64,000 nt of DNA, taken from Tragulus kanchil (taxonomy: Eukaryota; Chordata; Mammalia; Artiodactyla; Tragulidae). The DNA lies in the NCBI GenBank assembly GCA_022376925.1, contig JAIOJX010000025.1, forward strand, positions 94,205,608-94,269,607, in the 5' to 3' direction. A program made the position numbers and the translations under genes. A model generated the notes under the pieces. The model did no database searches, had not been told where the DNA came from, and saw only the letters and a list, made by a program, of their open reading frames with translations. How positions within the stretch are numbered: the first letter of the stretch is position 1; every line of letters starts with the position of its first letter. Of the stretch, positions 47,615-60,270 are shown one piece after another.

Positions 47615-47845
47615 GAAAGTCATGTACACACTTCCATATCTGAAATGGATAACCAGCAAAAATCTACTGTATAACACATGGAACTCTGCTTAATGTTATG
47701 TACCAGCCTGGATGGGAGGAGGGCTTGGGGGAGAATGGATGCATGTATATGTATGGCCAAGCCCCTTCACTATTCACCTGAACCTATCACAAAATTAAAA
47801 GGCTATATCACAATAAAAATGTTTTTGGTATATATAAAAAAAAGT
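47615..47845 (+). mobile_element. Ruminant L1 3'-end fragment
   Basis: Typical 3' end: atggataaccagcaaaaatc, ctactgtataacacatggaa, ctctgcttaatgttatgtac, ending in an aataaaaatg-type signal. Confidence 0.75.
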
Positions 47846-47849
47846 AAAC

Positions 47850-49860
47850 CACAAAATCAATAAATATACAGAAGACCTTAACACTATCAACCAATTTGAT
47901 CTGACACTATAAAACACTATCCATCAACAACAAAATACACGTTCTTTTCAAATGCACAGAGTATTTACCAAATTAGACCATATTCTGGGCCATAAAACAA
48001 GTCTTAATAAACTTAAGAGGCCTGTATAAAGTATAAAGTATGTACTCTGCGAGTATTCAATCAGAAATTAACTAACCAAAACATATCAGTAAAATACCTA
48101 TATATTTGGATACTAAACTACATTTAATTGGTCCATGGGTCAAATAAGGGAAACTATTACAAAACATTTTGAACTGAATAAAAATAAAAACATCCTACGA
48201 AAATTTGTGAAATACACCTAAAGTTATGCTTAAAGGAAAATGTTTAGCATGAAATGCTTATTAAAATATAAATGGCACATCAGTGATTTAAACAAAGTAG
48301 AATAGAGTTCAGCACAAAGTAAACATAAGAAAATATTAATAACAAAATCACAAATCAGTGAAAGAGAAAACAAAAAAAATATTAAAATCAATCATTGAAA
48401 CCAAAACTTTTTCCTTGAAAATAGTGATAAAACAGACTAATCTTTAGCCAGTCTCACCAGGAAACAGAGAAAATATTACCTATAACAGAATTATAGGTAA
48501 ATTACCTATAACAGAAAAGTAAATCTTATAGACATGAAAAGGGTAATAAGGGAGTAATAAATACTTTTTGCCAATAAATTTGACAACATAAGTGAAGTGG
48601 ACAAATTCCTTGAAAGATACAAACTATGAAAATTCACCTAAGATGAAATAATCTTAACTAGTCCTACATCTTTTTTAAAAAGTGAAATTATAAAAGTGAC
48701 CACACAAGAAAACTGTAGCCTCAGATGCCCTTACTAGTGATTCCACTAATAATTTAAATGAAAAATAACCTATATATAATATAAACAAACTCTTCTGTAT
48801 TATATGGAAGACAGAACACTTCCCAACTCATTTTATAAGGCTAGCATTACCCACATAACAAAACCAAACACACTACAAGGAAACAATAACCCTTACGAAT
48901 ACAGATGCACAAATCCTTATTACATTCTTAAAAATCAAAATCAGCGATACAGATAAATTACCAAGTGTGGTTTAGTCCATGAGTGTGAGGTTGGTTTAAT
49001 ACTCAAAAATAAACAATGTAGTTTACCACCATAAAAGACTAAAAATGAAAAGGAAAAAAAGAGAGAAAATAGAAAATCACCTTGACAGATTCAGAATAGC
49101 ATTTAACACAATTCAACACTCGTAACTTTTTTTACATATATCACATCAGTAACTATCAGACAGCTTTCTCAATTTCATAAAGGGAATTCAAGAAAAACAC
49201 ACTGCTAACATTATATTTAATGGTTAAAAACTAATGCTTTATCTCTAAAATAAGGAACAAGGTAAGTATGTCCTTTTGAACAACCACTGTTCATCATTAT
49301 ACTAGAGTTCATTTAGTAAAATAAGGCAAGAAAATAGAAGACATACAGATTGGGAAGGAAGAAATAAAACTGACGATAAACATTATCATTTATGTAGAAA
49401 TTCCTAAGGAGCTACAGAAAACTTAACTAGGACCATAAAGAGAATTTAGCAAGGTGATTCAAGATCAATACACAAATATTAACTGTATTTCCATAAACTA
49501 CAAAAAGATAGAAACTATTTCAAAATACTATGTATTACATCAAAATAATATAAATTTAGAAATAAACTATGTGTAAGACCTGTATACTGAGAAATTAAAG
49601 TTTTGCTAAGAAAAACTAAAGATTCTCCCAAAATGTAGAATAAAAAAGTTCATAAATCACACAATTCAGTATCATTAAAATGTCAATTCTCCCCAAACTA
49701 AACTACAGATTCAAGGTAATCCTAAAGAAAATTCCAAGTCTTTCTGACAGAAACGGAAAAGGTGATTCTCAAGTCTATATGCAAAAGCAAAGGACCTAGC
49801 ATAGCCATAACAGTTCTCAAAAAGAAAAATAAAGTTAAAGGATTTATATTCAAATGGACA
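47850..49860 (+). mobile_element. L1 ORF2-region fragment, degenerate
   Basis: Sense L1 order is recognisable (accatattctgggccataaa, aattaactaaccaaaacata, aggtgattcaagatcaatac). It has many stops and frameshifts, so no protein can be made. Confidence 0.8.
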
Positions 49861-50790
49861 TGGAACAACAAATTGGCTACAAACTGGGCAAGGAGTACAT
49901 CAAGGCTGTATACTGTCATCTTGCTTATTTAATACATATGCAGAGTACATCATGTGAAATGCCAATGAAGCACAAGCTAGAATCAAGACTTCTGGGAGAA
50001 ATATCAATAACCTCAGGTATGCAGATGACACCATCCTTATGGCAGAAAGCGAAGAGGAACTAAAAAACCTCTTGATGAAGATGAAAAAGGAGAGTGAAAA
50101 GGCTTGCCTAAAACTCAACATTTAAAAAATGAAGATCATGGATCCGATCCCATCACTTCATGGCAAATACATGGGCAAATGATGGAAACAGTGACAGACT
50201 TCATCTTTTTGGGGCTCCAAAATAACTGTGGACAGTCACTGCAGCCATGAAATAAAAAGACACTTGCTCCCTGGAAGAAAAGTTAGGACAAAGCTAGACA
50301 GTATATTTAAAAGCAGAGACATCACTTTGCAGACAGAAGTCCACACAGTCAAAGCTATGGCTTTCCCAGTCGTCACGTATGGATGTGAGAGTGGGACCAC
50401 AAAGAAGGCTAAGTGCCAAAGAAATTGATGCCTTTGAACTGTGTTGTTGGAGAAGACTCTTGAGAGTTCCTTGGACTGCCAGGAGACCAAACCAGTCAGT
50501 CCTAAAGGAAATTAACCCTGAATATTCATTGGAAAGACTGATGCTTAAGCTCCAATACTTTGGCCACCTGATGTGAAATGACAACTCATTGCAAAAGACC
50601 CTGATATTGGGAAAGATTGAAGGCAAAAGGAGAAGGGGATGACAGAGGATGGTATGACTGGATGGCATCACTGAGTCAGTGGACATGAGTTTGAGCGAGC
50701 TCCAGGAGAGAATGAAGGACTGGGAAGCCTGATATACCCTAGTCCATGGGGTTGCAAAGAGTCAGACACAACTGAGCTACTGAACTAACT
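49861..50790 (+). mobile_element. BovB 3' part nested in L1
   Basis: The reverse transcriptase active-site box YADD is encoded at 50018-50029 (tatgcagatgac). Downstream are the BovB landmarks tttggggctccaaaataact, gaagactcttgagagttcct, ccaatactttggccacctga, and the tail gcaaagagtcagacacaac, actgagctactgaac. It is 5'-truncated with several frame breaks. L1 resumes on the right at about 50795. Confidence 0.88.
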
Positions 50791-51431
50791 ATATACTCTG
50801 AAGATTTACCAAAAAGCTACATAATCAACATAGTGTAGAACTAATGATAGACATATACATTCAAAGAATAAAAGGTCTAGAGAGATAGACCACCACACAT
50901 ACAGTCAATTAGTTCTCAAAGGTTCCAAAGTAATTTGGCGTAGGATTAAGTCTTTCCAACAATGATCCTCAAAACTGGATATCCATAAGCAAAAAATGAA
51001 CACTGACCATTATTAAAATAGGTCACAGATCTAAATTTAAGAGCTAAACTATAAAATCTGAAGAAGAAAACTTAGGAGAATAATCAGTATAATCTTGAGT
51101 TAGGAAAACTTTAGGACATAGAAAGCATTAGTTATAAAACTAATAATTGAACTTCATTGAAATAAAATTTTTGCTCTTCAAAAGACACTTAAGAATATGA
51201 AAAGGAAAACCACTAATTGAAAGAAAGTATTTGTAAAATATCTCTGATAAAAGACTTGTATACTGAATAAGTATACAACAAAATTACATCTCAAAAATAA
51301 GACAAGCAATTTGAGTTTTTTCTAGTGAGTCTTAAACAAATTTACCCAAGTAAAGCTCTTAAAAGAATGGCTGGTAGATAGAAGCAGCAGTGTAAATGTT
51401 CATTATTCTCCCCCACTGGCAATTTGACTTT

Positions 51432-51657
51432 TTTATTAAACTTTGGCCGCTTTTATTGGTATTTTATTTATTTCCTCAGCCTGTGCGGGCCTCCCATTGC
51501 AGTGGCCGCTCTCATTGCAGAGCAATGGCTCTGGGTGCATGCGCTCCAGAGCGCAGGCTTGTAACTGGAGCAGGAGTCCAGCTGCTGCATGGCACATGGG
51601 ACCTTCCCAGGCCAGGGATGGAACAGACTCTTTACCCACTGGACCACCAGGGAAGCT
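51432..51657 (-). mobile_element. CHR-like SINE in L1, copy 1
   Basis: ctgtgcgggcctcccattgc to ggaccaccagggaagctc, with an internal deletion near the head. Confidence 0.87.
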
Positions 51658-52486
51658 CTGATTTTTTTTTAAACAGGCAAATAACTTGGCCAAAAACAAA
51701 ACATACAAATGGCTGAAAACAAGCACATGAGATGTTGCTCAAAATCATTAGTCATCAGCAAAATGCATATTAAAATTACAAGGAGATTTAATTATATATT
51801 AATTTGAATAGCTAAATTAAGAAGATTGCAGGGATATACATATTTGTAAAAATCTAAGAAGATTTACCAAAAGCTACATAATCAACATAGTGTAGAACTA
51901 ATGATAGACATATACATTCAAAGAATAAAAGGTCTAGAGATAGACCACCACACATACAGTCAATTAGTTCTCAAAGGTTCCAAAGTAATTTGGCGTAGGA
52001 TTAAGTCTTTCCAACAATGATCCTCAAAACTGGATATCCATAAGCAAAAAATGAACACTGACCATTATTAAAATAGGTCACAGATCTAAATTTAAGAGCT
52101 AAACTATAAAATCTGAAGAAGAAAACTTAGGAGAATAATCAGTATAATCTTGAGTTAGGAAAACTTTAGGACATAGAAAGCATTAGTTATAAAACTAATA
52201 ATTGAACTTCATTGAAATAAAATTTTTGCTCTTCAAAAGACACTTAAGAATATGAAAAGGAAAACCACTAATTGAAAGAAAGTATTTGTAAAATATCTCT
52301 GATAAAAGACTTGTATACTGAATAAGTATACAACAAAATTACATCTCAAAAATAAGACAAGCAATTTGAGTTTTTTCTAGTGAGTCTTAAACAAATTTAC
52401 CCAAGTAAAGCTCTTAAAAGAATGGCTGGTAGATAGAAGCAGCAGTGTAAATGTTCATTATTCTCCCCCACTGGCAATTTGACTTT

Positions 52487-52712
52487 TTTATTAAACTTTG
52501 GCCGCTTTTATTGGTATTTTATTTATTTCCTCAGCCTGTGCGGGCCTCCCATTGCAGTGGCCGCTCTCATTGCAGAGCAATGGCTCTGGGTGCATGCGCT
52601 CCAGAGCGCAGGCTTGTAACTGGAGCAGGAGTCCAGCTGCTGCATGGCACATGGGACCTTCCCAGGCCAGGGATGGAACAGACTCTTTACCCACTGGACC
52701 ACCAGGGAAGCT
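52487..52712 (-). mobile_element. CHR-like SINE in L1, copy 2
   Basis: Second copy of 51432-51657, offset 1055. Confidence 0.87.
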
Positions 52713-54310
52713 CTGATTTTTTTTTAAACAGGCAAATAACTTGGCCAAAAACAAAACATACAAATGGCTGAAAACAAGCACATGAGATGTTGCTCAAAAT
52801 CATTAGTCATCAGCAAAATGCATATTAAAATTACAAGGAGATTTAATTATATATTAATTTGAATAGCTAAATTAAGAAGATTGCAGGGATATACATATTT
52901 GTAAACAAAACTCTGCAAAAGTAAAGAGTAAAATAAAAATAATTATATAAAAAAGATTGATGATACCAAGTGATGGTGAGAATGGGAGCAATTCTTACAA
53001 ACTCCTATTATGAATGTAAAATGGTATAGTCACTAGAAATCTGAGTTCCTTATGAAGTCAAACATACACTTATTATATGAACCAACAATCCTCATTCTAG
53101 GAAACTTCCAGAAAATGAAAACATATGTCTACACAAATATTTGTACTCAAACATTCATAGGAATTTTACTCAAAAGAGCCCAAACCTGGAAAACACCCAA
53201 ATGTCCATCAACTGGTTAATGGATAAACAATGTTCTATGTCCCTAACATGGAACAATACTCAGCAAGCAAAAGTACTGAAGCAACAAGGCAGAAAGAATC
53301 TCAAAAACATCATTCTAACAAGCCAGACACAAAAGCCTACTTAATGCATGATTTCATTTATATAAAATTCTAAAAGTGTCAAAATTAGGGTGACAATAAA
53401 GCAGATATATGGAAAGTACTTGGTGTGGAAATGGAATAGACTACAAAGGGCATAAGAGACGTTTTGGTGGATGAAAAAATATCCTCTATCATGACTACAG
53501 TGGTGGTTATTTGATTCTCTGACTTCAAAACGCATTAAATTGTACACTCAAAATGGGTGAATCCTACTGTATATAAATGATATTTCAACAGAGCTGTTTA
53601 AAGTATACCAGAAAAAAAAATGAGGTCATAAAAATCGTTTTAGATATCAGGTATCAAAAAAAAGTAGGACTCCTTTTAGCACTCAAGTTCACTCTGACTG
53701 AAGAGGCAAATGAGGCACATGAACTGATACTATACCACAGTATGGTGAATGACACATGTGCAGACTGCTGAAAGCAGCCCATGTGAGAAGTATTCAATTC
53801 AGCCTCAGCGCTGGGGAGAGTTAGGGTAAGTTCCTTGGAAGAGGTAACATCCAAGATATGCCCTGAGCAATAAAGAGCTAGTTACTTAGTCATTCACCTA
53901 CCCATTCGAAGTGATCCAAAGTCTGTAACAGCAGATCTGAAGACTATATTATAATGAACTTAAAGTCCAAAGACAAATGAGTAAAGCATAGTATGCGAGA
54001 ATAAAAGATGAGTAAACAAAACCAGCCTGAGAGGGCCTAGGGAAAACTTCTTGGAGTAAACACTCAAGAGTCTCTAAAGTGATTGAAGTGATTAACAGAA
54101 AATAAGCAGCTGAATCCCTTAGAAAACTTTTAAACACATATACCTGTGTCCATTCCAGTTTCCAGAATCAGAAAATTTAGAGAAGAACAGACATCTGTTA
54201 TTGTTCTTTTATTTTTTTAATTGCCCAGGTGATTCTGATATTAAGAAACACTGCATTGAAAAGCTTCACAACACCAGATTTGGCAACAATTTCTTGGTTA
54301 GGACACCAAG

Positions 54311-54513
54311 TGTTAGGTGTTCAGTCATCTCCAACTCTTGGCAACTTCGTGGATCATAACTTGCCAGGCTCCTCTGTTGATGGGATTCTCCAGGCAATAA
54401 TACTGGAGTGGATTGCCATTCCCTTCTCCAGGGAATTTTCCCAACCCAGGGATCAAACCCAGGTGTCCTGCATTGCAGGCAGGTTCTTTACCATCTGAGC
54501 CACCAGGGCGGCC
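54311..54513 (-). mobile_element. Bov-tA-type SINE, antisense, copy 1
   Basis: Reversed body aggcaataatactggagtgg and head ttaccatctgagccaccagg. Confidence 0.9.
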
Positions 54514-54802
54514 ACAAAGACAGAAGCGACAAAACACAAAAGAGACAAATTTAAGTATTTTGTGCATCAAAAGATACTATCAACAGAGTGAAAAGACAAA
54601 CCACAAAAATGAGAGAAAATTTTTCCAACTCACATATTTTAATAAGGGAATAATATTCAAAACACATACAGAACTTCTAAAATTCAGCAAAAAACCTAAT
54701 TCAAAAACTGACAAAGGACTTAAATAGACATTTCTCCCAAGAACATATACAAATGGCCAATAAACGTATGTAAAGATTCTCAGTATCACTAATCACTGCA
54801 TT
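54514..54802 (+). mobile_element. L1 ORF2-region fragment, copy 1
   Basis: ttttgtgcatcaaaagatac, tcaacagagtgaaaagacaa, gacatttctcccaagaacat are sense L1. The copy is at 55609-55897. Confidence 0.78.
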
Positions 54803-54947
54803 CGTGCTCAGCCACTAAATTATGTCTGACTCTTCGGATCCACGGACTGTAGTGCACCAGGCTCCTCTGTCCATGGAATCTTCTAGGCAAGAATACTGGA
54901 GTAGGTTGCCATTTCTTCCTCCAGGGGATCTTCCCGACCCAGGAATT
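54803..54947 (-). mobile_element. Bov-tA-type SINE, cut by duplication junction
   Basis: Tail and body only; the head is missing because duplication 17 restarts at 54948. Confidence 0.87.
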
Positions 54948-55405
54948 AAGATATGCCCTGTGCAATAAAGAGCTAGTTACTTAGTCATTCACCTACCCAT
55001 TCGAAGTGATCCAAAGTCTGTAACAGCAGATCTGAAGACTATATTATAATGAACTTAAAGTCCAAAGACAAATGAGTAAAGCATAGTATGCGAGAATAAA
55101 AGATGAGTAAACAAAACCAGCCTGAGAGGGCCTAGGGAAAACTTCTTGGAGTAAACACTCAAGAGTCTCTAAAGTGATTGAAGTGATTAACAGAAAATAA
55201 GCAGCTGAATCCCTTAGAAAACTTTTAAACACATATACCTGTGTCCATTCCAGTTTCCAGAATCAGAAAATTTAGAGAAGAACAGACATCTGTTATTGTT
55301 CTTTTATTTTTTTAATTGCCCAGGTGATTCTGATATTAAGAAACACTGCATTGAAAAGCTTCACAACACCAGATTTGGCAACAATTTCTTGGTTAGGACA
55401 CCAAG

Positions 55406-55608
55406 TGTTAGGTGTTCAGTCATCTCCAACTCTTGGCAACTTCGTGGATCATAACTTGCCAGGCTCCTCTGTTGATGGGATTCTCCAGGCAATAATACTG
55501 GAGTGGATTGCCATTCCCTTCTCCAGGGAATTTTCCCAACCCAGGGATCAAACCCAGGTGTCCTGCATTGCAGGCAGGTTCTTTACCATCTGAGCCACCA
55601 GGGCGGCC
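55406..55608 (-). mobile_element. Bov-tA-type SINE, antisense, copy 2
   Basis: Second copy of 54311-54513, offset 1095. Confidence 0.9.
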
Positions 55609-55897
55609 ACAAAGACAGAAGCGACAAAACACAAAAGAGACAAATTTAAGTATTTTGTGCATCAAAAGATACTATCAACAGAGTGAAAAGACAAACCACA
55701 AAAATGAGAGAAAATTTTTCCAACTCACATATTTTAATAAGGGAATAATATTCAAAACACATACAGAACTTCTAAAATTCAGCAAAAAACCTAATTCAAA
55801 AACTGACAAAGGACTTAAATAGACATTTCTCCCAAGAACATATACAAATGGCCAATAAACGTATGTAAAGATTCTCAGTATCACTAATCACTGCATT
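55609..55897 (+). mobile_element. L1 ORF2-region fragment, copy 2
   Basis: Second copy of 54514-54802. Confidence 0.78.
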
Positions 55898-56100
55898 CGT
55901 GCTCAGCCACTAAATTATGTCTGACTCTTCGGATCCACGGACTGTAGTGCACCAGGCTCCTCTGTCCATGGAATCTTCTAGGCAAGAATACTGGAGTAGG
56001 TTGCCATTTCTTCCTCCAGGGGATCTTCCCGACCCAGGAATTGAACCCACATCTCCTGCATTAGCAGGCAGATTCTTTCCCACTGAGCCACCTGGGAAGC
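55898..56100 (-). mobile_element. Bov-tA-type SINE, antisense, complete
   Basis: The uncut version of the element at 54803, ending gagccacctgggaagc. Confidence 0.9.
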
Positions 56101-56631
56101 TGTCATTAGTCATTAGGGAAATATAAATCAAAACTACAATAAGATACCACTTCACATTCATTAGGACAGCTACTATCAGAAAAACAGAAAATAACAAGTG
56201 CTGGTAAGACTATGGAGCAATTGGAATCTTTGTGCACTGGTGACAAGAATGTAAACTGTATAGCCCCTAAGGAAAACAGTATGGTAGCCCCCACCAAAAT
56301 TAAAAATCTCACAATTCCACTTATAGGTATATACCTAACAGAAATGAAAGCAGGGTCTCCAAGAGATTTGTATATACATGTTCTGGATGGTATTACAATA
56401 GCTAAAAAAGAGAAAGCAACCCAAATGTCCACTGATGGATAAATGGATTTTAAAAATGCAGTATATCATAGACGACTATTGTTCAGCCTTAAAAAGGAAC
56501 TTTTGACACATGCTACAACATAGCTCATATGAAGTAGTTCCAGTGTTCAGGGACTGGTGGTTGGGGAGGAAGTCAGGAGCTACTGTTTCAGTTCTACAAA
56601 CTGTAGAGTTTAGGTGGCAGATGATGGTGAA
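56101..56631 (+). mobile_element. L1 3' fragment
   Basis: aaatataaatcaaaactaca, taccacttcacattcattag, gaaatgaaagcagggtctcc, cttaaaaaggaacttttgac follow normal L1 order after 54514-54802, so the SINEs between are insertions in one L1. Confidence 0.83.
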
Positions 56632-56820
56632 AGTCACTCAGCCAAGTGCGATTCTTTGCAGCCCCATGGACTGTAGCCTGCCATCCTCCTCTGTCCATGG
56701 GATTCTCCAGGCAAGAATACTGGAGTGGTAGCCATTTCCTCCTTCAGGAGATCTTCTTGACCCAGGGATCGAACCCAGGTCTCCCACACTGCAGGTGGAT
56801 TCTTAACCTGAGCCACCAAG
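56632..56820 (-). mobile_element. Bov-tA-type SINE, antisense, inside L1
   Basis: ccaggcaagaatactggagt and gggatcgaacccaggtctcc in reverse orientation. Confidence 0.88.
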
Positions 56821-56883
56821 TACCACAACACTATAAATGTATTTAATGCCACCAAACTGTACACTTAAAGATGGCTAAGGTGG

Positions 56884-57159
56884 GGGCTTCCCTGGTGGTC
56901 CAGTGGGTAAAGAGTCCACCTTGCAGTGCAAGAGGTACCAGTTTGATCCCTGGCCCAGGAAGATCCCACGTGCTGCAGAGCGACTGGAATGGTGTGTCCA
57001 ATAACGTGCCACCACTCTGGAGTACACACACCCAGAGCCAGTGCTCTGCAATGAGAGAGGCCACTGCAATGGGAGGCCCACACAGTCCAAAGAATGAAGA
57101 TGGATGAAAACAAATAAAAAACCAATAAAAGAGGCCAAAATTTAAAAATACTTTAAAAA
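56884..57159 (+). mobile_element. CHR-like SINE with target-site duplication, inside L1
   Basis: From ggcttccctggtggtccagt to a tail of A-rich sequence. Flanked by perfect 13-base repeats atggctaaggtgg at 56871-56883 and 57160-57172. These are L1 3' sequence, so the insertion split an L1. Confidence 0.93.
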
Positions 57160-57294
57160 ATGGCTAAGGTGGTAGAATTCATGTTGTTTATATTTTAGGA
57201 CAATGAAAACAAGTTATCACTGTACTGATTTTGAACTTGCTATATACAAGGAGTACCAACTGTATCAGTTACAGTAAAACAGCCAGCATTTACT

Positions 57295-57400
57295 GCTTCT
57301 TGTGGATCAGGAACTGTTTTCAGTGTTTTATATGTTTTATCTCATTTAATCTCCACAATAACCCTAGTGATCAGGCACTCTTAGGAACAGATTTTTACAA
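57295..57400 (-). mobile_element. MIR relic
   Basis: tatgttttatctcatttaat and ccacaataaccctagtgatc match the reversed MIR 3' part. Confidence 0.55.
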
Positions 57401-58035
57401 AACTCTCAGACCTTCATACACTACTAGCAAGAATGCAGAATGGTGCAACCACTTTGGAAAATATGGATAATTGGCAGTTCCTCCAAAGGTGAAACACAGA
57501 GTTAGCCTATAACTCAACAATTTCACTCCAACGTATGTATCTAAGAGAAATGAAAACATAGACCAACACAAAAGCTTGTGCACAAGTATCCATAGCATCA
57601 ATCAATTGATGAAAGTATAAACAAAATGTGGTATATTTATACAACATTGTCTGGCAATAAAAAGGACTGGAGCACAGATACAAGCTACAACACTGATGAA
57701 CCTTGATAATATCACGCTCAAAGAAGACTATCACAAAAGACCACGTACTGTATGATTCCATTATCTGCACATGAAAAGTCCATAAAAGAAAAATCTATAG
57801 AGAACAGAAAGTAAATTAGAGCCTGCCTAGGGGGAGGGGTTGGGGGAAAAGAGCTGTGTGACTGCTAATGGGTATGGATTTTATTTTGGAGTGATGACAA
57901 TGTTCTAAACTTAACTGTACAACTCTGTGGATATAATTTAAAAATAAACAAACCCTGATGAACTATATGCTTTAAGTAAGCAAACTGTTTAATATGTGAA
58001 TTATGTCTCAATAAAGCTATTACAAAAAAGCAAAA
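57401..58035 (+). mobile_element. L1 3' fragment
   Basis: aatggtgcaaccactttgga, cacaagtatccatagcatca, aatgtggtatatttatacaa, tgtatgattccattatctgc, then the gggggaggggttgg region, ending near gtctcaataaagctattac. Confidence 0.83.
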
Positions 58036-58242
58036 ATACCTCAGGGTAGCAGATGGGTCCAAACTTCAGTCACAGGCTGTCAGAACAATTATCTACTACA
58101 AATGCTATCATATGGCTTCTCATTCTGGAATACTTACCATTTTAGGATTACAAAAGAAGCTTCAGACATATCTGGATAAGGGAATTAAAACACTGTAGCA
58201 TATCCAAGGTCAATATATTTAGGTCCCTAACACCAACAATAT

Positions 58243-58350
58243 GAAGGGGGAAATGGCTACCCACTCCAGTATTCTTGCCTGGAGAAGCCCATGGACAGAG
58301 GAGCCTGGTGAGTTACAGTCACAAAAAGTCAGACACAACTGAAATGAGTA
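58243..58350 (+). mobile_element. Bov-tA-type SINE, 3' part only
   Basis: cccactccagtattcttgcc and gacagaggagcctggtgagt; the head is missing. Confidence 0.82.
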
Positions 58351-58699
58351 AGCATCTCATGGCACCAACAGTGTGTCTGAAACTGATTCACAAATACTTC
58401 AGACTCTCAAAGCACATCTGGTAAACCTGATGCAGGAGAGCACGGCGGGTTTCTAGGGGTGACTTTCTGTCTCAGGTCCTTCACATGTGAGGACATGCAG
58501 ATCATTACAGCCACCAGGCAAATGTATGGACAGCTGAAGCTGTGCGAACCTACCTACAACAAATGAATCACACACAGCAGCCACCGGAAGGGGAAATGAG
58601 AGGTCCATAGTTCATTAAAACAAAGTATGGGCTTGACTTTATTTGTACAAGAAAGAGATTCTACACTCCTTAATTACTATACTCCTTAATTAACTCTTT

Positions 58700-58830
58700 T
58701 TTTCACAGTACAGTCATTTATTCAAACAATAATTACTAAAGATTGTGTTTATTATGTGCAATATACCATTCTAAGTACTGAAGATACAAAAAAACAAAGC
58801 TATGACGCTCATGGAGCTTAAACAAATATG
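58700..58830 (-). mobile_element. L2-like relic, copy 1
   Basis: cagtcatttattcaaacaat, gtttattatgtgcaatatac, gctcatggagcttaaac are the reversed L2 end. Confidence 0.55.
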
Positions 58831-59783
58831 AAGGAGAGATGGGATATAAACAAATATGAATGTAGTATATCAGATAGGGATAAACTGTGAAGAAAAACAA
58901 AGCAGGGATTAAAAATAAACAGATGCTGGGGGAGGGAGCAAGTGTAGGCAATACACAGGGTAGTAAAAGGAGGGGAGGGGAGAAGGAGCACAGATGACTT
59001 CCAAGGTTTTGGCTTGAAGAATAGAACTGCCATTTACAATAAGAGAAAAACGAAATGAGGAGTAGGATTAAAGGAAAAAAATCAGTTTGGTTTGAATATG
59101 TTAAATTTAAGATGCCAATTATACATCTAAGTGAAGATTTTAAGTGGACATAAAGCCTGAAATGCTGTTATGTAGAGGCTGGAAATAATTGGTGAGTCAA
59201 CAGTGTAAAGACATACTTAAAGCTTTACCTGTGACTATCCATAATTCAACCTATTCCCTAGAGGATGAGTAAGCTGTTTCTGCTATTTTGCCACTAAAAA
59301 CAATGCTGCAGTAAGCATCCTTAGAAATAGTTCCTTATGCTATACACCGACATTTTCATTTGAGTAAGGAAGCTTCCTAAAATGGAACTGCTGATTCAAA
59401 AGGTATGACCATTTTAAATTTTATTAAAACAGCCAGTTGATTTATAAAAGGGCTGTAGAAGCTCACACCTCCTAGCAATGCCTCAGACTCTCAAAGCACA
59501 TCTGGTAAACCTGATGCAGGAGAGCACGGCGGGTTTCTAGGGGTGACTTTCTGTCTCAGGTCCTTCACATGTGAGGACATGCAGATCATTACAGCCACCA
59601 GGCAAATGTATGGACAGCTGAAGCTGTGCGAACCTACCTACAACAAATGAATCACACACAGCAGCCACCGGAAGGGGAAATGAGAGGTCCATAGTTCATT
59701 AAAACAAAGTATGGGCTTGACTTTATTTGTACAAGAAAGAGATTCTACACTCCTTAATTACTATACTCCTTAATTAACTCTTT

Positions 59784-59914
59784 TTTTCACAGTACAGTCA
59801 TTTATTCAAACAATAATTACTAAAGATTGTGTTTATTATGTGCAATATACCATTCTAAGTACTGAAGATACAAAAAAACAAAGCTATGACGCTCATGGAG
59901 CTTAAACAAATATG
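59784..59914 (-). mobile_element. L2-like relic, copy 2
   Basis: Second copy of 58700-58830, offset 1084. Confidence 0.55.
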
Positions 59915-60270
59915 AAGGAGAGATGGGATATAAACAAATATGAATGTAGTATATCAGATAGGGATAAACTGTGAAGAAAAACAAAGCAGGGATTAAAAAT
60001 AAACAGATGCTGGGGGAGGGAGCAAGTGTAGGCAATACACAGGGTAGTAAAAGGAGGGGAGGGGAGAAGGAGCACAGATGACTTCCAAGGTTTTGGCTTG
60101 AAGAATAGAACTGCCATTTACAATAAGAGAAAAACGAAATGAGGAGTAGGATTAAAGGAAAAAAATCAGTTTGGTTTGAATATGTTAAATTTAAGATGCC
60201 AATTATACATCTAAGTGAAGATTTTAAGTGGACATAAAGCCTGAAATGCTGTTATGTAGAGGCTGGAAAT

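Larger units (their letters stand above)
50801..52903. repeat. Tandem direct duplication 16 (unit 1.06 kb)
   Basis: 50801-51845 recurs from about 51859, offset 1058 falling to 1055 through a lost A and a lost GA. The last bases of copy 1 are slightly altered. Confidence 0.95.
50791..53620 (+). mobile_element. L1 3' part continuing after BovB, with one SINE and one duplication
   Basis: Sense L1: caattagttctcaaaggttc, gatatccataagcaaaaaat, agagctaaactataaaatct, caaatgtccatcaactggtt, taaattgtacactcaaaatg. Extended by duplication 16. Confidence 0.8.
53853..56042. repeat. Tandem direct duplication 17 (unit 1095 bp)
   Basis: 53853-54947 recurs as 54948-56042 with a single A/T difference near the start (CCCTGAG against CCCTGTG). 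The junction cuts a Bov-tA-type SINE in copy 1. Confidence 0.96.

Noticed and set aside
50018..50029. YADD box as a sign of an intact reverse transcriptase gene
   Set aside because: The surrounding BovB is 5'-truncated and interrupted by stops and frame shifts, so it is a dead element.
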